From an uncultured Vampirovibrio sp. (GTDB taxonomy: Bacteria > Cyanobacteriota > Vampirovibrionia > Gastranaerophilales > Gastranaerophilaceae), in the NCBI GenBank assembly GCA_910583875.1, contig CAJTXT010000003.1, positions 186,001-250,000 on the forward strand: a stretch of 64,000 bases of DNA. The letters are read 5' to 3'. The position numbers were made by a program, and so were the translations under genes. Positions within the stretch are counted from its first letter, which is position 1, and every line of letters begins with the position of its first letter. The notes below the pieces were generated by a model. It was not told the DNA's origin, ran no database searches, and worked only from the letters and a program-made list of their open reading frames with translations. Positions 54,203-63,746 of this stretch are shown piece after piece.

Positions 54203-55157
54203 TTGTTTCTTCTTCCTCTTCGCTTAAATCATCACGTAATTTTATTGCTTCTGCCCTTGCATCCGCAGGCGAATTTTCATCATTAATAATTTGATATAGA
54301 ATATCATCGCCTAAAATGTTATAAAGTGCTATAACTGCATTTTGAACAACTTCTCTATTTTGGTCTGATAACATATTTTTTATTAAATCAACTGCTCTTT
54401 CATCTTCAGAATTCATAAGAACTTCAATTGCATTAATTCTTACTTGAGGGGATTCATCCCTTAATGATTTAACTAATGCATTAAATACTTTGTCCCCTTT
54501 AAAATTAATTTTGTTTAAAGCTTCAAGTGCTCTTTCTTTTAGGAATGTAAATTTATCTAAAAATCCTTTTTTACTTTCTAAAATAGAAACTAATGAATCT
54601 ACTGCTTTTTCATCACCAATCATGCCTAATGCAGATACTGCTGACTCTTTTACATAAACTGATGATTCCGATTCATCTTCTAGTATATTCATTAACGGAA
54701 GAACAGCATATCTATCTCCAATTTTGCCAAGTGCTTCAGCGCAGGAAAGCTTTACTTTATAATTTTCATCTTTACTGTTTAAACAGTAAAGCAGAGGATA
54801 AACAGCTTGAGAATCTTTTGTATTTGCTAATGCTTTTGTAATATTTACTCTTATTCTTGTAATACAATCTATATCAGATATTCTTTCTGCCAATTTCCCT
54901 TTCATGATTAGGGAATCAATTAATAATGGGCGGCTTGATTTATCTTTAAACTTATCAATTTTGTGCAGCAAAAACATTAAAATTTCATAACTATTTGATT
55001 TTTCAAAGAAATAGTTATAAATTAAGACCAAATATTCACTAGGATAGTCAGCAGAAAGTGCAATGATTTTATCTATAGCCTCTTTTGTATTCTGAGGATT
55101 AATAATATTGCATTCTTGTGCTAATTTTTCGAAAGGTATGTTAAAATTGTCTTCCAT
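54195..55157 (-). CDS. HEAT-repeat protein
   Basis: A 320-residue helical repeat protein; units such as VKLSCAEALGKIGDRYAVLPL, VKESAVSALGMIGDEKAVDSL and VRINAIEVLMNSEDERAVDLI are PBS-lyase-type HEAT repeats (about 105-305), with an acidic tail. It is probably a scaffold; the partner is unknown. Immediately upstream of queC in the same operon. Confidence 0.8.
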   Translation of the reverse strand: MEDNFNIPFEKLAQECNIINPQNTKEAIDKIIALSADYPSEYLVLIYNYFFEKSNSYEILMFLLHKIDKFKDKSSRPLLIDSLIMKGKLAERISDIDCITRIRVNITKALANTKDSQAVYPLLYCLNSKDENYKVKLSCAEALGKIGDRYAVLPLMNILEDESESSVYVKESAVSALGMIGDEKAVDSLVSILESKKGFLDKFTFLKERALEALNKINFKGDKVFNALVKSLRDESPQVRINAIEVLMNSEDERAVDLIKNMLSDQNREVVQNAVIALYNILGDDILYQIINDENSPADARAEAIKLRDDLSEEEEETNE

Positions 55158-55215
55158 ATCTCACATATATTACTACACATCTATAGGATATATAAAAAAC
55201 AAAAGTATAGCAAGC

Positions 55216-55806
55216 TTATAAGGCAAATTTTGAGATATTTAGCAATAATGTTAAGTCTTTTTTTTCAATTGTTTCTTGAATTGATTTATTTATATCTACA
55301 AGAATTGTTTTTTCTTTTAATTTATCTGGAAGAACAATGTCATTAGTTGTTTTAGCAGATATAAATCCCTTATTTTTTTCTAGAAATTCCATGTATAAAG
55401 ATAAAATTTGCTTCCATTCTTCAGGTATCAAATATTTTTTACCAGTATAGTACAACATGTCACGTTCAAAAGAATCAAAATAATTTTCCATGAAATTTAC
55501 TTGAATCATATAGTCATAATCATTTTTTTGTTCTTCACTCATGTATAAGAATACATTCCCAACAATATCTTTAGGATTTGATTTATTTGTATTATGAATA
55601 TAATAAGCCCATAATAAGCATCCTAAATAAAAAGCGATATTATTTTCTATATATTTTTCTATTTTTGCTGAATATATTTTAAATCTTGCTCTTTTTTGAT
55701 GAATAGTTCTTAAATTCATTAATTGTGAATATACTTCATTGATAAAGTTATTAAAATCAACAACCAGTTCTCCTATGCCAGGGTCAAACATTACATTATC
55801 TGTCAT
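55216..55806 (-). CDS. Hypothetical helical protein
   Basis: A 196-residue protein, rich in aromatic residues and helices (IEKYIENNIAFYLGCLLWAYYI, RDMLYYTGKKYLIPEEWKQIL). No known family recognised and no membrane helix certain. Overlaps hisF by one base (TAATG), so translation is probably coupled. Confidence 0.65.
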   Translation of the reverse strand: MTDNVMFDPGIGELVVDFNNFINEVYSQLMNLRTIHQKRARFKIYSAKIEKYIENNIAFYLGCLLWAYYIHNTNKSNPKDIVGNVFLYMSEEQKNDYDYMIQVNFMENYFDSFERDMLYYTGKKYLIPEEWKQILSLYMEFLEKNKGFISAKTTNDIVLPDKLKEKTILVDINKSIQETIEKKDLTLLLNISKFAL

Positions 55807-56564
55807 TATATTCTTACCTCAATGCCTTGTTTTTTTAGTTCTCGTTTTAAATCAGGAACACTTAATGTATTAAAGTGAAATATTGAAGCTGCTAAAGCCG
55901 CATCTGCATAACCATCTTTAAAAACATCTGTAAAATGATTTGGGTTTGCACCAGCCCCGCCGGATGCAATAACAGGAATTGAAGAATTTTGTGCTGCAAG
56001 CTTGGTCATTTCTATATCAAATCCATTTTGTGTTCCATCAGCGTCCATTGAGGTTAATAAAATTTCACCAGCGCCTCGTTTTTGGACTTCTTCAACCCAG
56101 TTTTCAAGTTTTATTCCTGTGTTTACTTTTCCGGCATTAATGAATACAAAAAAGTCATTATCAACTCTTTTTGCATCAATAGCAACAACAATACATTGTG
56201 AACCAAAGTAATCAGATGAGATACTTATTAATTCCGGAGTTTTTACAGCGGCAGAATTAATAGCAACTTTATCAGCACCGGCTAATAATAGCATTTTCAT
56301 ATCATCTAAAGAATTTATACCGCCTCCGACTGTAAAGGGAATAAAAACCTGCTGTGCAACTTTTTGTACCATTTCTACAGTTGTTTTTCTTTTTTCGTTG
56401 GTTGCTGTAATATCTAAAAAGACTAATTCGTCAGCACCTTCATCCGAATACTTTTTTGCTAAACTAACAGGGTCACCGGCATAGCGTAAATTTTCAAAAT
56501 TTACTCCTTTTACGGTTTGTCCGTCTTTAACATCTAAACAAGGTATTATTCTTTTTGCTAACAT
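55806..56564 (-). CDS. hisF: Imidazole glycerol phosphate synthase cyclase subunit
   Basis: A 252-residue (beta/alpha)8 HisF, making IGP and AICAR from PRFAR with ammonia from HisH. LAKRIIPCLDVKDGQTVKG carries catalytic Asp11; VAIDAKRV the second Asp; EILLTSMDADGTQNGFD and ASGGAG phosphate loops are present. hisH is not adjacent; hisB and hisC lie 43 kb away, so his genes are dispersed. Two bases after pheS. Confidence 0.95.
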   Translation of the reverse strand: MLAKRIIPCLDVKDGQTVKGVNFENLRYAGDPVSLAKKYSDEGADELVFLDITATNEKRKTTVEMVQKVAQQVFIPFTVGGGINSLDDMKMLLLAGADKVAINSAAVKTPELISISSDYFGSQCIVVAIDAKRVDNDFFVFINAGKVNTGIKLENWVEEVQKRGAGEILLTSMDADGTQNGFDIEMTKLAAQNSSIPVIASGGAGANPNHFTDVFKDGYADAALAASIFHFNTLSVPDLKRELKKQGIEVRI

Positions 56565-56566
56565 AA

Positions 56567-57601
56567 TTAGAACTGTTTCAAAAATCTTGTATCATTATTG
56601 AAGAACAATCTTATATCGTTAATAGCATATTTTAACATTGTAAGACGTTCAACACCCATACCGAAGGCAAAGCCTGAATATACTTCCGGATCTATGCCAA
56701 CATTTCTAAGTACATTTGCATGCACCATGCCAGAGCCTAATACTTCCAACCAGCCTGTTCCGCTGCAAGTTCTGCAACCTTTACCGCCGCACATAATACA
56801 TTGAACATCTACTTCTGCGCTAGGTTCTGTAAATGGGAAGTAACTTGCTCTAAATCTTGTTGGACGAGCAGAACCAAAGTATATTCTTACAAACTCGTTT
56901 AGAATACCTTTTAAATCTGCAAATGTAATATCTTTATCAACAAGCAATCCTTCTATTTGGTGGAATAGATTATTTTTTCTTGCGCTAACAGATTCACATC
57001 TATATACACGTCCTGGAGAGATAACTCTAACAGGAGGTGTTTGATTTAACATTTGTCTAATTTGAGCACCGGAGGTTTGGCTTCTTAATATAACGTTTGG
57101 TGCTACTTTTGTATAAAAAGTATCTTGCATATCTTTTGCAGGATGGTTTGGCGGGAAGTTTAACATATCAAAATTTATATACTCTGTTTCAACTTCAGGA
57201 CTGTATTCAGACGGCATAACTGAGAAACCCATTCCTTGAAAAATTTCAACAATTTCATTTACAGTTTGAGTTAATGGATGAATTTTTCCTTGTGGTCTAA
57301 AATCAGAAGGTAGTGTTATATCAATTCTTTCTGATTTTAATTTTTCATCTAATTCAATTTTATAAAGTTCTTCACCTTTTGTTGTAATTTTATCTTCTAA
57401 TTCATTAGAAACTTTATTTGCTAAAGCACCTACAATTCTCTTATCTTCATCAGATAAATCTTTTAAATTTTTCTTTATAGAATTTAATTCGCCTTTTCTG
57501 CTTAAATATTTTAGTTTTACATCATCTAAGTCTTGCAGCGATTTTGCGTTATTAATTTCGTCTGATGCATTTTTTAAAATTAATTCAAGTTTCTCTTTCA
57601 T
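56567..57601 (-). CDS. pheS: Phenylalanine-tRNA ligase alpha subunit
   Basis: A 344-residue PheS with the N-terminal coiled coil and class II motifs: motif 1 HPLTQTVNEIVEIFQGMGF, motif 2 RVYRCESVSARKNNLFHQIEG and motif 3 GFAFGMGVERLTMLKY. A CxxC-x4-CxxC knuckle at Cys268/271/276/279 (CIMCGGKGCRTC) is inserted before GWLEVLGSGMVH, as in several bacterial PheS. pheT is not in the window. Confidence 0.95.
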   Translation of the reverse strand: MKEKLELILKNASDEINNAKSLQDLDDVKLKYLSRKGELNSIKKNLKDLSDEDKRIVGALANKVSNELEDKITTKGEELYKIELDEKLKSERIDITLPSDFRPQGKIHPLTQTVNEIVEIFQGMGFSVMPSEYSPEVETEYINFDMLNFPPNHPAKDMQDTFYTKVAPNVILRSQTSGAQIRQMLNQTPPVRVISPGRVYRCESVSARKNNLFHQIEGLLVDKDITFADLKGILNEFVRIYFGSARPTRFRASYFPFTEPSAEVDVQCIMCGGKGCRTCSGTGWLEVLGSGMVHANVLRNVGIDPEVYSGFAFGMGVERLTMLKYAINDIRLFFNNDTRFLKQF

Positions 57602-57712
57602 ATATGCCTCTTAACTTTAACTATGTAAAAATTATAAGACAAATAAATTATCATGTCATTAAAAGTTAAAGATTACTTTATGATATACTCAATATTATTA
57701 GGGGAAACATCT

Positions 57713-59245
57713 ATGAATTTAAAAAAAATTATTTATCTTTTGGCTGTTTTATTACTATCAAATAATTTTTCGGCGGCTAATACACAAAAGGATTTGTCTT
57801 TAAGAGAAATGTTTCAGAATAATTCTGCAATAATTTATTCTCTTAATCTTAGAACTTTTAATGCTGATGATAAAAATGGGAACGGTATTATTGAATTTTC
57901 AAAGGGTGAAACTTCGGGTTCTTTTATTAATGCTATTGACAGGCTTGATGAATTAAAAGATTTAGGTATTAATGCTGTTCATGTTTTGCCTATTACTCCG
58001 GTAGGTAAAATAAAGGCATTAGGTACTGCAGGCTCATTATATGCATTATCCTCCTTCAATTCTTTAAATAATCAGCTTTCAGATTCTCAAAGTGATTTAT
58101 CTATTAAAAATCAGGCAATTAAATTTATAGATGAATGTCATAAAAGAGGTATTAAGGTAATTATAGATTTACCAAGCTGCGGTGCTTATGACTTATTTAT
58201 AGATAGACCTGATTTATTTGTGCAAGATGAAGACGGTAACGCGTTTGTTCCTGCTGATTGGGTCGATGTTAGACTGTTTAATGTACCTAATGATGAAAAA
58301 TTATTAAAATCAGATATTTTCTTTCTTCACAGATTGTTTGTTGATTATATGATTTCCTTGGGTGCTGATGGAATTAGAGCAGATGTTGCTACTTTAAAAC
58401 CTTATGTCTTTTGGAAAGAATTGATAAAATATGCAAGACATAAAAAGCCTGATTTTATGTTTTTAGCAGAAGCTTCTGAAAGCTGGACAAAACCTGCTTC
58501 CGAAAAGGCATATTTTACTGATTATAAACGTTTGCTTGAAGCCGGTTTCGACGGTTATTACGGTAATTATTTTGATTTAAAGAATTGGAAAACAATGGAG
58601 GACTTATCTTCCGCTGTTAATAATCAAAAAAAGATTTTTAAAAAATATAAAGAAAAGAAATCAGTTATAGGTAGTTTTGAAACACATGACGAAGTGAGTC
58701 CATTGATTATCGGCGGTGAAAATTATTCAAAAATAATTGTTTGGTTAAATGCAACATTACCATTAAATCCATATTACGTTGACGGTTTTTTACAAGCAGA
58801 TGATTATATTTATGATTATTCAAATAAAAAAGCCGCTGAAACATATACGGATGACGATTATTATTATGTTCACCAAGGTCAAATTGACATATTTAATTTT
58901 TCAAGACGACCAGGCTCTGATAGCACAATCTTAAGTGATGAACATAAAATTGCAATAAAACTTAGAAATGATTATGCTGATGTTATACAAAAGGGAGCTT
59001 TTATTCCTTTAAATTCTAATAACAAAAAGGTTTTTGCATATCAAAGAACTTACAATAAAAAGTCTGTGGTTGTAATTATTAATAGAAATCTTGTTACATC
59101 TGAAGATGTAAAAATTAAGGTAGAAAAAGTAAACAAAAAATCTAAAATTAATTTTATAAAAAATTTAAATTCAAGATGTCTTGAAAAGTCAATGTTTATA
59201 GCGAAATTGAAGCCTGCAGAGATTGTGATTTTTACAGTTGAATAG
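57713..59245 (+). CDS. Secreted GH13 alpha-amylase family enzyme
   Basis: About 510 residues from the ATG at 57713 (GGGGAA upstream), with signal peptide MNLKKIIYLLAVLLLSNNFS. A Ca-type loop DKNGNGIIEFSK lies near 53-64. The GH13 barrel shows nucleophile Asp224 (GADGIRADVATL), acid/base Glu253 (FLAEASES) and Asp326 (FETHDEVS). The usual DxxxNH region I is diverged (DLPSCGAYD). It probably hydrolyses alpha-glucans in the periplasm or outside, feeding the ABC system. Exact linkage is not predictable. Confidence 0.88.
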   Translation: MNLKKIIYLLAVLLLSNNFSAANTQKDLSLREMFQNNSAIIYSLNLRTFNADDKNGNGIIEFSKGETSGSFINAIDRLDELKDLGINAVHVLPITPVGKIKALGTAGSLYALSSFNSLNNQLSDSQSDLSIKNQAIKFIDECHKRGIKVIIDLPSCGAYDLFIDRPDLFVQDEDGNAFVPADWVDVRLFNVPNDEKLLKSDIFFLHRLFVDYMISLGADGIRADVATLKPYVFWKELIKYARHKKPDFMFLAEASESWTKPASEKAYFTDYKRLLEAGFDGYYGNYFDLKNWKTMEDLSSAVNNQKKIFKKYKEKKSVIGSFETHDEVSPLIIGGENYSKIIVWLNATLPLNPYYVDGFLQADDYIYDYSNKKAAETYTDDDYYYVHQGQIDIFNFSRRPGSDSTILSDEHKIAIKLRNDYADVIQKGAFIPLNSNNKKVFAYQRTYNKKSVVVIINRNLVTSEDVKIKVEKVNKKSKINFIKNLNSRCLEKSMFIAKLKPAEIVIFTVE

Positions 59246-59296
59246 GTGAAAATACTAGTTTCGCAATAATTTTCTAAGAAATTTTTCTTAAAACTA

Positions 59297-59324
59297 TTGC
59301 CAAAACTTGAAATATCAGTATAAT
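59297..59324 (+). promoter_or_regulatory. Sigma-70-type promoter for hup
   Basis: TTGCCA (59297-59302), 16-base spacer, TATAAT (59319-59324), 28 bases before the ATG. Confidence 0.78.
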
Positions 59325-59352
59325 AAATCTTGTAATACAAGAGGAGGTTCTC

Positions 59353-59625
59353 ATGAACAAAGAAGAATTAGTAAAAGAAGTTGCAAAAAAAGCAAAAGTT
59401 TCACAAAAAGCAGCATCAGATGTTTTAAGCGCTACAATTGATACAGTACAAAAAACAGTTGCTAAAGGTAAAAAAGTTACTTTAGTTGGTTTTGGTACTT
59501 TCGAAGCTCGTAAAAGAAAAGCTAGAACAGGCCGTAACCCACAAACTGGCGCTGCAATTAAAATTGAAGCTAAAACAGTTCCTGCATTCTCTGCTGGTAA
59601 AAAATTCAAAGACGCTGTGAAATAG
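59353..59625 (+). CDS. hup: HU family DNA-binding protein
   Basis: A 90-residue nucleoid protein with NKEELVKEVAKKAKVSQKAA, VTLVGFGTFEARKRKARTGR and the DNA-intercalating RNPQTG. Length is normal. GAGGAGG is a strong ribosome site and the promoter is near-consensus, fitting high expression. It has a terminator. IHF is unlikely from length and single-copy context. Confidence 0.96.
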   Translation: MNKEELVKEVAKKAKVSQKAASDVLSATIDTVQKTVAKGKKVTLVGFGTFEARKRKARTGRNPQTGAAIKIEAKTVPAFSAGKKFKDAVK

Positions 59626-59642
59626 TTTGTTCTTTTATATAA

Positions 59643-59675
59643 GAAAACCGCTTGAGTAATCGAGCGGTTTTTTTA
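59643..59675 (+). terminator. hup terminator
   Basis: AAACCGCT and AGCGGTTT with an inner TGAGTAATCG, then a T7 tract. Confidence 0.9.
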
Positions 59676-59679
59676 TTTT

Positions 59680-59964
59680 CTAATTTAACGCTCTATTACA
59701 ACAAGGGCATGTCTTTTCGTTCACTTTTACCTTTGTATTACAATAAGGACAAATTTTATAGACTTCACCCATTTCCGGTGCGTAGTTTATTTTCTGTTCT
59801 TGTTTTTTATTTAAATAAGTTTTGTATATTAAATTTCCGTAATATGCAACAATTGCAATTATTATTAATCCAACTATCAGCCACCATAATTCTTTTATTA
59901 AAAAAAGAATTAAAAGAAAAATAAATAGTGTGCTTAAACAGCCTGAAAATTCTATTTTATACAT
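59680..59964 (-). CDS. Membrane protein with C-terminal zinc ribbon
   Basis: A 94-residue protein: a hydrophobic hairpin (LSTLFIFLLILFLIKELWWLIVGLIIIAIVAYYG, two helices) followed by a basic linker and a four-cysteine zinc ribbon CPYCNTKV...CPCC. Zinc binding is inferred from the cysteines. It overlaps tsaB by 8 bases and ends the bamA-tsaE-tsaB operon. Role is unknown. Confidence 0.72.
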   Translation of the reverse strand: MYKIEFSGCLSTLFIFLLILFLIKELWWLIVGLIIIAIVAYYGNLIYKTYLNKKQEQKINYAPEMGEVYKICPYCNTKVKVNEKTCPCCNRALN

Positions 59965-60631
59965 TTTTAATTTCTTTCGGTTTCGTTATTGATGGTTTTT
60001 GAATATATAAAGGTTTTACCTTTGCCCAGTTAAAATCATCATTTTCTAGTGTTAGTTTATTGTTTACAATTTCAGAAAGATATAATCCAAGATTATAATC
60101 AGAAATTTCATAATTTACGGAATCTATATTCTTTTCTTTTAAATATGCTGAAATCGAGCTATCGGCAATTATAGAAGTATTATTGTTAATTTTATCAATT
60201 AATTCTTCTTTATCTATTAAACAAGCTGATATTATTTCTTCGCTATTTTTATATTGAGCAAAATAAACTTTATTTTTTCTTGCATCTAAAGTAACAATTG
60301 TATTTTCTTTATTTTCAGCTAGTTTAGATAAAATTTCTAAAGAAGTTATACCTATTAATTTCAAATTTGCTTGCTGTGCCATTACTCTTGCTATGGTTAT
60401 TCCTGCTCTTATTCCTGTAAAACTGCCAGGACCGATATTAATACCAATAGCATCTAAATCTTTAACTTGTATATTATTAGTTTTTAATAAATCTCTTATT
60501 TTAGGAATAAGAAATGCACTATGATAGTTAGACTCTGTACTTTGAATAATTTCGGCATTTATTATTTTGTTGTTTTCACTTAAAACAATATAAGATTTAT
60601 TAAAACATGTATCAAATACTAAAGTTTTCAT
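59957..60631 (-). CDS. tsaB: tRNA t6A synthesis protein TsaB
   Basis: A 224-residue ASKHA-fold partner of TsaD in N6-threonylcarbamoyladenosine formation. TLVFDTCFNKSYIVLSE, GINIGPGSFTGIRAGITIARVMA and LIGITSLEIL are diagnostic. It overlaps tsaE by 4 bases. tsaD is not in the window. Confidence 0.93.
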   Translation of the reverse strand: MKTLVFDTCFNKSYIVLSENNKIINAEIIQSTESNYHSAFLIPKIRDLLKTNNIQVKDLDAIGINIGPGSFTGIRAGITIARVMAQQANLKLIGITSLEILSKLAENKENTIVTLDARKNKVYFAQYKNSEEIISACLIDKEELIDKINNNTSIIADSSISAYLKEKNIDSVNYEISDYNLGLYLSEIVNNKLTLENDDFNWAKVKPLYIQKPSITKPKEIKNV

Positions 60632-61095
60632 TGTTCCAGCCTTTTTACTATATTTTCACTTTTATTTCCATGAGCATTAAAAATGAATTCTCTTTCAGTT
60701 TCATTTATATAGTTAATTTGAATATCAATTCTATCAAATGGAATAGCATTTTGAGAAAACTCTGCCCACTCTACAAATGTTAACAACTTACCTTCAGAAT
60801 ATTCTTCAAGTTCATTTATGATTGTACTTATACCTTCATTTTCAAGCCTGTATAAATCAAAATGATAAACAGGTATAACTCCTGTTTTATATTCATTTAA
60901 TATAACAAAACTGGGGCTGGTTACTTTTTCCTTAACTTCTAAATATTTGCATACAAGTTTTGTAAAAGCAGTTTTCCCCGCACCGACGTCGCCAAGAAGG
61001 CAGATAAATGCACCACAGTCTTTTACTTCATTTGCAAAACGTTGAGCAAGTATTTCTGTATCAGACAGATTTTTACAAACAACAGTATAAGACAT
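60628..61095 (-). CDS. tsaE: tRNA t6A ATPase TsaE
   Basis: A 155-residue P-loop protein with Walker A GDVGAGKTAFTK, SPSFVILNEY and HFDLYRLENEG, which regulates the TsaB-TsaD complex. Short and intact. It overlaps bamA by one base and tsaB by 4, a fused-style operon. Confidence 0.94.
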   Translation of the reverse strand: MSYTVVCKNLSDTEILAQRFANEVKDCGAFICLLGDVGAGKTAFTKLVCKYLEVKEKVTSPSFVILNEYKTGVIPVYHFDLYRLENEGISTIINELEEYSEGKLLTFVEWAEFSQNAIPFDRIDIQINYINETEREFIFNAHGNKSENIVKRLEQ

Positions 61096-62957
61096 TAGAA
61101 GATATCTCCGACTCCGAATGAGAAGGCACCTCTTCTGTTACCTTCGCCAACATTTGTAAACGGAATACCATAATCAATAGATAATGGACCTACCCCTGGG
61201 ATGAATAATTTAATACCAACACCACCAGCAATACCGTATTCAGGTCTATTATATAATTTGTTTGTAATTGTGCCGTTATACAATTGACCTGCATCTACGA
61301 ATAATGAAAGTTTAATGTTATCTAAGAATTTAGCTTTTTCAATTCTATCAAGGAAGAAGAATGGAGTTGTTAATTCCGCACTACCCATCATAAATCCTTC
61401 ACCAGTACCTATTGTACTCATTCTATAACCTCTAACAGTATATGGACCGCCTAAACTATATGCCATAACTTCAGGCATATCGCCATGAATTCTTCCTGCT
61501 GCACGTGCCATTAAAGAGAATGATGATTTCTTCATAACAGGGAAGTATTTTTTGATACCTCCGGATAAAGTACCGTGTGTAAAGTCAAAGTCTGTAATAT
61601 TAACATTTTCGTTAAATCTTAATGTTGCTAAAACACCATTACGAGGGTTTAAAACATTATCTCTTGTATCATAAACAAGACTAGGTCCAAGTGTTATATA
61701 AGTTCCGCCTTGTAATTGTTTTGAACGTTCAGAAATTGGGATATTATGCTGATCATATAATTTTGCAATCTTATTAGCATCGCCTTCTTTTACTTTTATG
61801 TATTCGCCGCCAAGCTTAATTGAACCCATTAAGTTTTTGTATGTTTTAAATGGTCTTGATAATACAACTTCTGCCCCATATCGTCTTTCAACAGCCAAAG
61901 GAACTTGGTAGCTGCCGAAATCACGTCCAAAAGCTTTTACTAATAACGAATTATCAGTTCCTCTTAATCTCGGTTCAAAGAAACTAACTTCTGCTTGTAA
62001 GTTTGCGTGGTCAATAGTTGAGCTATCAGACATTATAACCCCTGTACCTGCCATAAAGTTAATTCCAACGCGCTGTCCGTTTCCCATAAAGTTATTTTCA
62101 ACAAAACCGGCTTGACCAAATAAACCTGTTGCAGTATCTAAACCACCGCCAAGAGAAATAGTACCTGTTCTTTGTTCTTCTAAAACAATTGTAACATCAT
62201 ATTTGTCAGGATCTTCCGGACTTCTTTCTATTTTTCTATCAACATCTTTAAATGCTTGTGTTGCAAATAAACGCATTAAATCTTCTTTTAATGTATTTTC
62301 GTTATAAACACTTCCTGCTGTAGATAATATATTACGCTCAATAACAAAGTCTTTTGTTTTTTTATTCCCTTCAAAAGCAATAGAATTAATAATCCCTTCA
62401 TCAATTTCTATATTTATACAGCCGTCAGGGTCATCTTTAAAATCAGCTACTCTTGCTAGCACATAGCCTTTTGAAGCATATAAATCTTCAACATTAACAA
62501 TTGCATCCGTTAGTGTTTTTAAGTTTTGAGGCTGCCCTTCTAAATCATTTAATATATTTAGAATTTCACCTGTAGAAACAACAGTATTGCCAGTTACAGC
62601 AAATCCTGTTATTGGAATATTTTCTTCAACATAAATTCTTAATGTAAGAGAATCAGGGTCTGTCGGAATTGGAATAGCCTTCATTTTTTCAGAGAAAAAA
62701 CCTGTTTTATATATGGCTTTAAGGTTTTGTTGTACAAGGTCTTTACTGTAAACATCACCTATTTGCATGTTCATAATTTTTACTATATCAGATGAATTTA
62801 TAAGGTGATTTCCTTCAAATTCAATTTTTGTAATTTTAGAACCTTCAGAAATCTCTGATGTTATATCTTCCGGCGCAGCAAAAACAGCATGGCTTTGAAA
62901 AAACGCCATTAATATAAACAACATACCCGTAATTAACTGTTTTCGCTTATATTTCAT
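61095..62957 (-). CDS. bamA: Outer membrane assembly protein BamA (Omp85), cyanobacterial-like
   Basis: A 620-residue protein with a signal peptide (QLITGMLFILMAFFQSHAVF), about three POTRA domains (near 39-265, e.g. ITKIEFEGNHLINSSDIV, ITGFAVTGNTVVSTGEI) and a C-terminal 16-strand barrel. SLGGPYTVRGYR is the conserved L6 VRGYR. It inserts beta-barrel proteins into the outer membrane. Three POTRAs rather than five resembles cyanobacterial Omp85; I counted them by eye. Confidence 0.92.
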   Translation of the reverse strand: MKYKRKQLITGMLFILMAFFQSHAVFAAPEDITSEISEGSKITKIEFEGNHLINSSDIVKIMNMQIGDVYSKDLVQQNLKAIYKTGFFSEKMKAIPIPTDPDSLTLRIYVEENIPITGFAVTGNTVVSTGEILNILNDLEGQPQNLKTLTDAIVNVEDLYASKGYVLARVADFKDDPDGCINIEIDEGIINSIAFEGNKKTKDFVIERNILSTAGSVYNENTLKEDLMRLFATQAFKDVDRKIERSPEDPDKYDVTIVLEEQRTGTISLGGGLDTATGLFGQAGFVENNFMGNGQRVGINFMAGTGVIMSDSSTIDHANLQAEVSFFEPRLRGTDNSLLVKAFGRDFGSYQVPLAVERRYGAEVVLSRPFKTYKNLMGSIKLGGEYIKVKEGDANKIAKLYDQHNIPISERSKQLQGGTYITLGPSLVYDTRDNVLNPRNGVLATLRFNENVNITDFDFTHGTLSGGIKKYFPVMKKSSFSLMARAAGRIHGDMPEVMAYSLGGPYTVRGYRMSTIGTGEGFMMGSAELTTPFFFLDRIEKAKFLDNIKLSLFVDAGQLYNGTITNKLYNRPEYGIAGGVGIKLFIPGVGPLSIDYGIPFTNVGEGNRRGAFSFGVGDIF

Positions 62958-63034
62958 TCTCTATTCCAAGATCCCTCAATAAAAATTATATCATATATAA
63001 AAAATTATTATCTAATTTATAAAAGAACTCATAA

Positions 63035-63121
63035 TGTCATTCCGAACTTGTTTCTGAATCTTACCAGTTTAAAGCTATTATTTCTTGCTTGTCAGACCCT
63101 GAAATAAATTCAGGGTGACAA
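63035..63121. repeat. Dispersed repeat, short copy without the core
   Basis: TGTCATTCCGAACTTGTTTC and the inverted GAAATAAATTCAGGGTGACA ends as in the other copies, but lacks the 61-nt middle. It lies upstream of bamA. Confidence 0.78.
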
Positions 63122-63185
63122 TATGAACAATTTTTTAGGACAGGAATTTACTATATACATCTCTTTATAAAAGATTACAATATCG

Positions 63186-63746
63186 TTACAATTTTATAAA
63201 GTTTTCTAAAATTCTAATGCCGAAATCAGTTAGAATTGCTTCCGGATGAAATTGCAAACCATAAATATTAAAATCAGTATGTTTTACAGCCATTATTTCA
63301 TTCTGAGCAGTTTTTGCAATTACTTTTAGGCATTTTGGTAATTCATTTTTTACAATTAGCGAATGATATCTTGTCACCTTTATTGGACTTTTTATACCTT
63401 TAAAAATTTCTTCATTATTGTTAAAAAATATTTCAGATACTTTCCCATGCATTGGCTGTTTTGCTTTAACTATTTCTCCTCCGAAATATTTGCAAATACA
63501 TTGATGTCCAAGACAAACTCCCAGTATTTTTTTTGAAGAATAATATTGTTCAATCAATGGAATAGAAATGCCAGAATTCTCCGGATTTCCCCAGCCCGGT
63601 GAAATGACAATATGTGTAAAATCAAGCTTTTTAATTTCATTTAGTGTTATTTCATTGTTTTTAAATACTTTTGGTTCTATTCCTAATATTCTAAAGTATT
63701 CGACAATATTGTATGTAAAGGAGTCATAATTATCAATTATTATCAT
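63186..63746 (-). CDS. pabA: Glutamine amidotransferase PabA/TrpG
   Basis: A 186-residue class I amidotransferase releasing ammonia for chorismate amination. DNYDSFTYNIVEYFRILG, SPGWGNPENSG, nucleophile in LGVCLGHQCICKYFGG and HPEAILTDFG are present. The adjacent PabC-like gene (14-base overlap) favours aminodeoxychorismate (folate) rather than anthranilate, though either is possible. Confidence 0.9.
   Translation of the reverse strand: MIIIDNYDSFTYNIVEYFRILGIEPKVFKNNEITLNEIKKLDFTHIVISPGWGNPENSGISIPLIEQYYSSKKILGVCLGHQCICKYFGGEIVKAKQPMHGKVSEIFFNNNEEIFKGIKSPIKVTRYHSLIVKNELPKCLKVIAKTAQNEIMAVKHTDFNIYGLQFHPEAILTDFGIRILENFIKL

Noticed and set aside
59652..59924. 90-codon + frame after hup
   Set aside because: Begins inside the hup terminator and is antisense to the zinc-ribbon gene, whose cysteine pattern is real.
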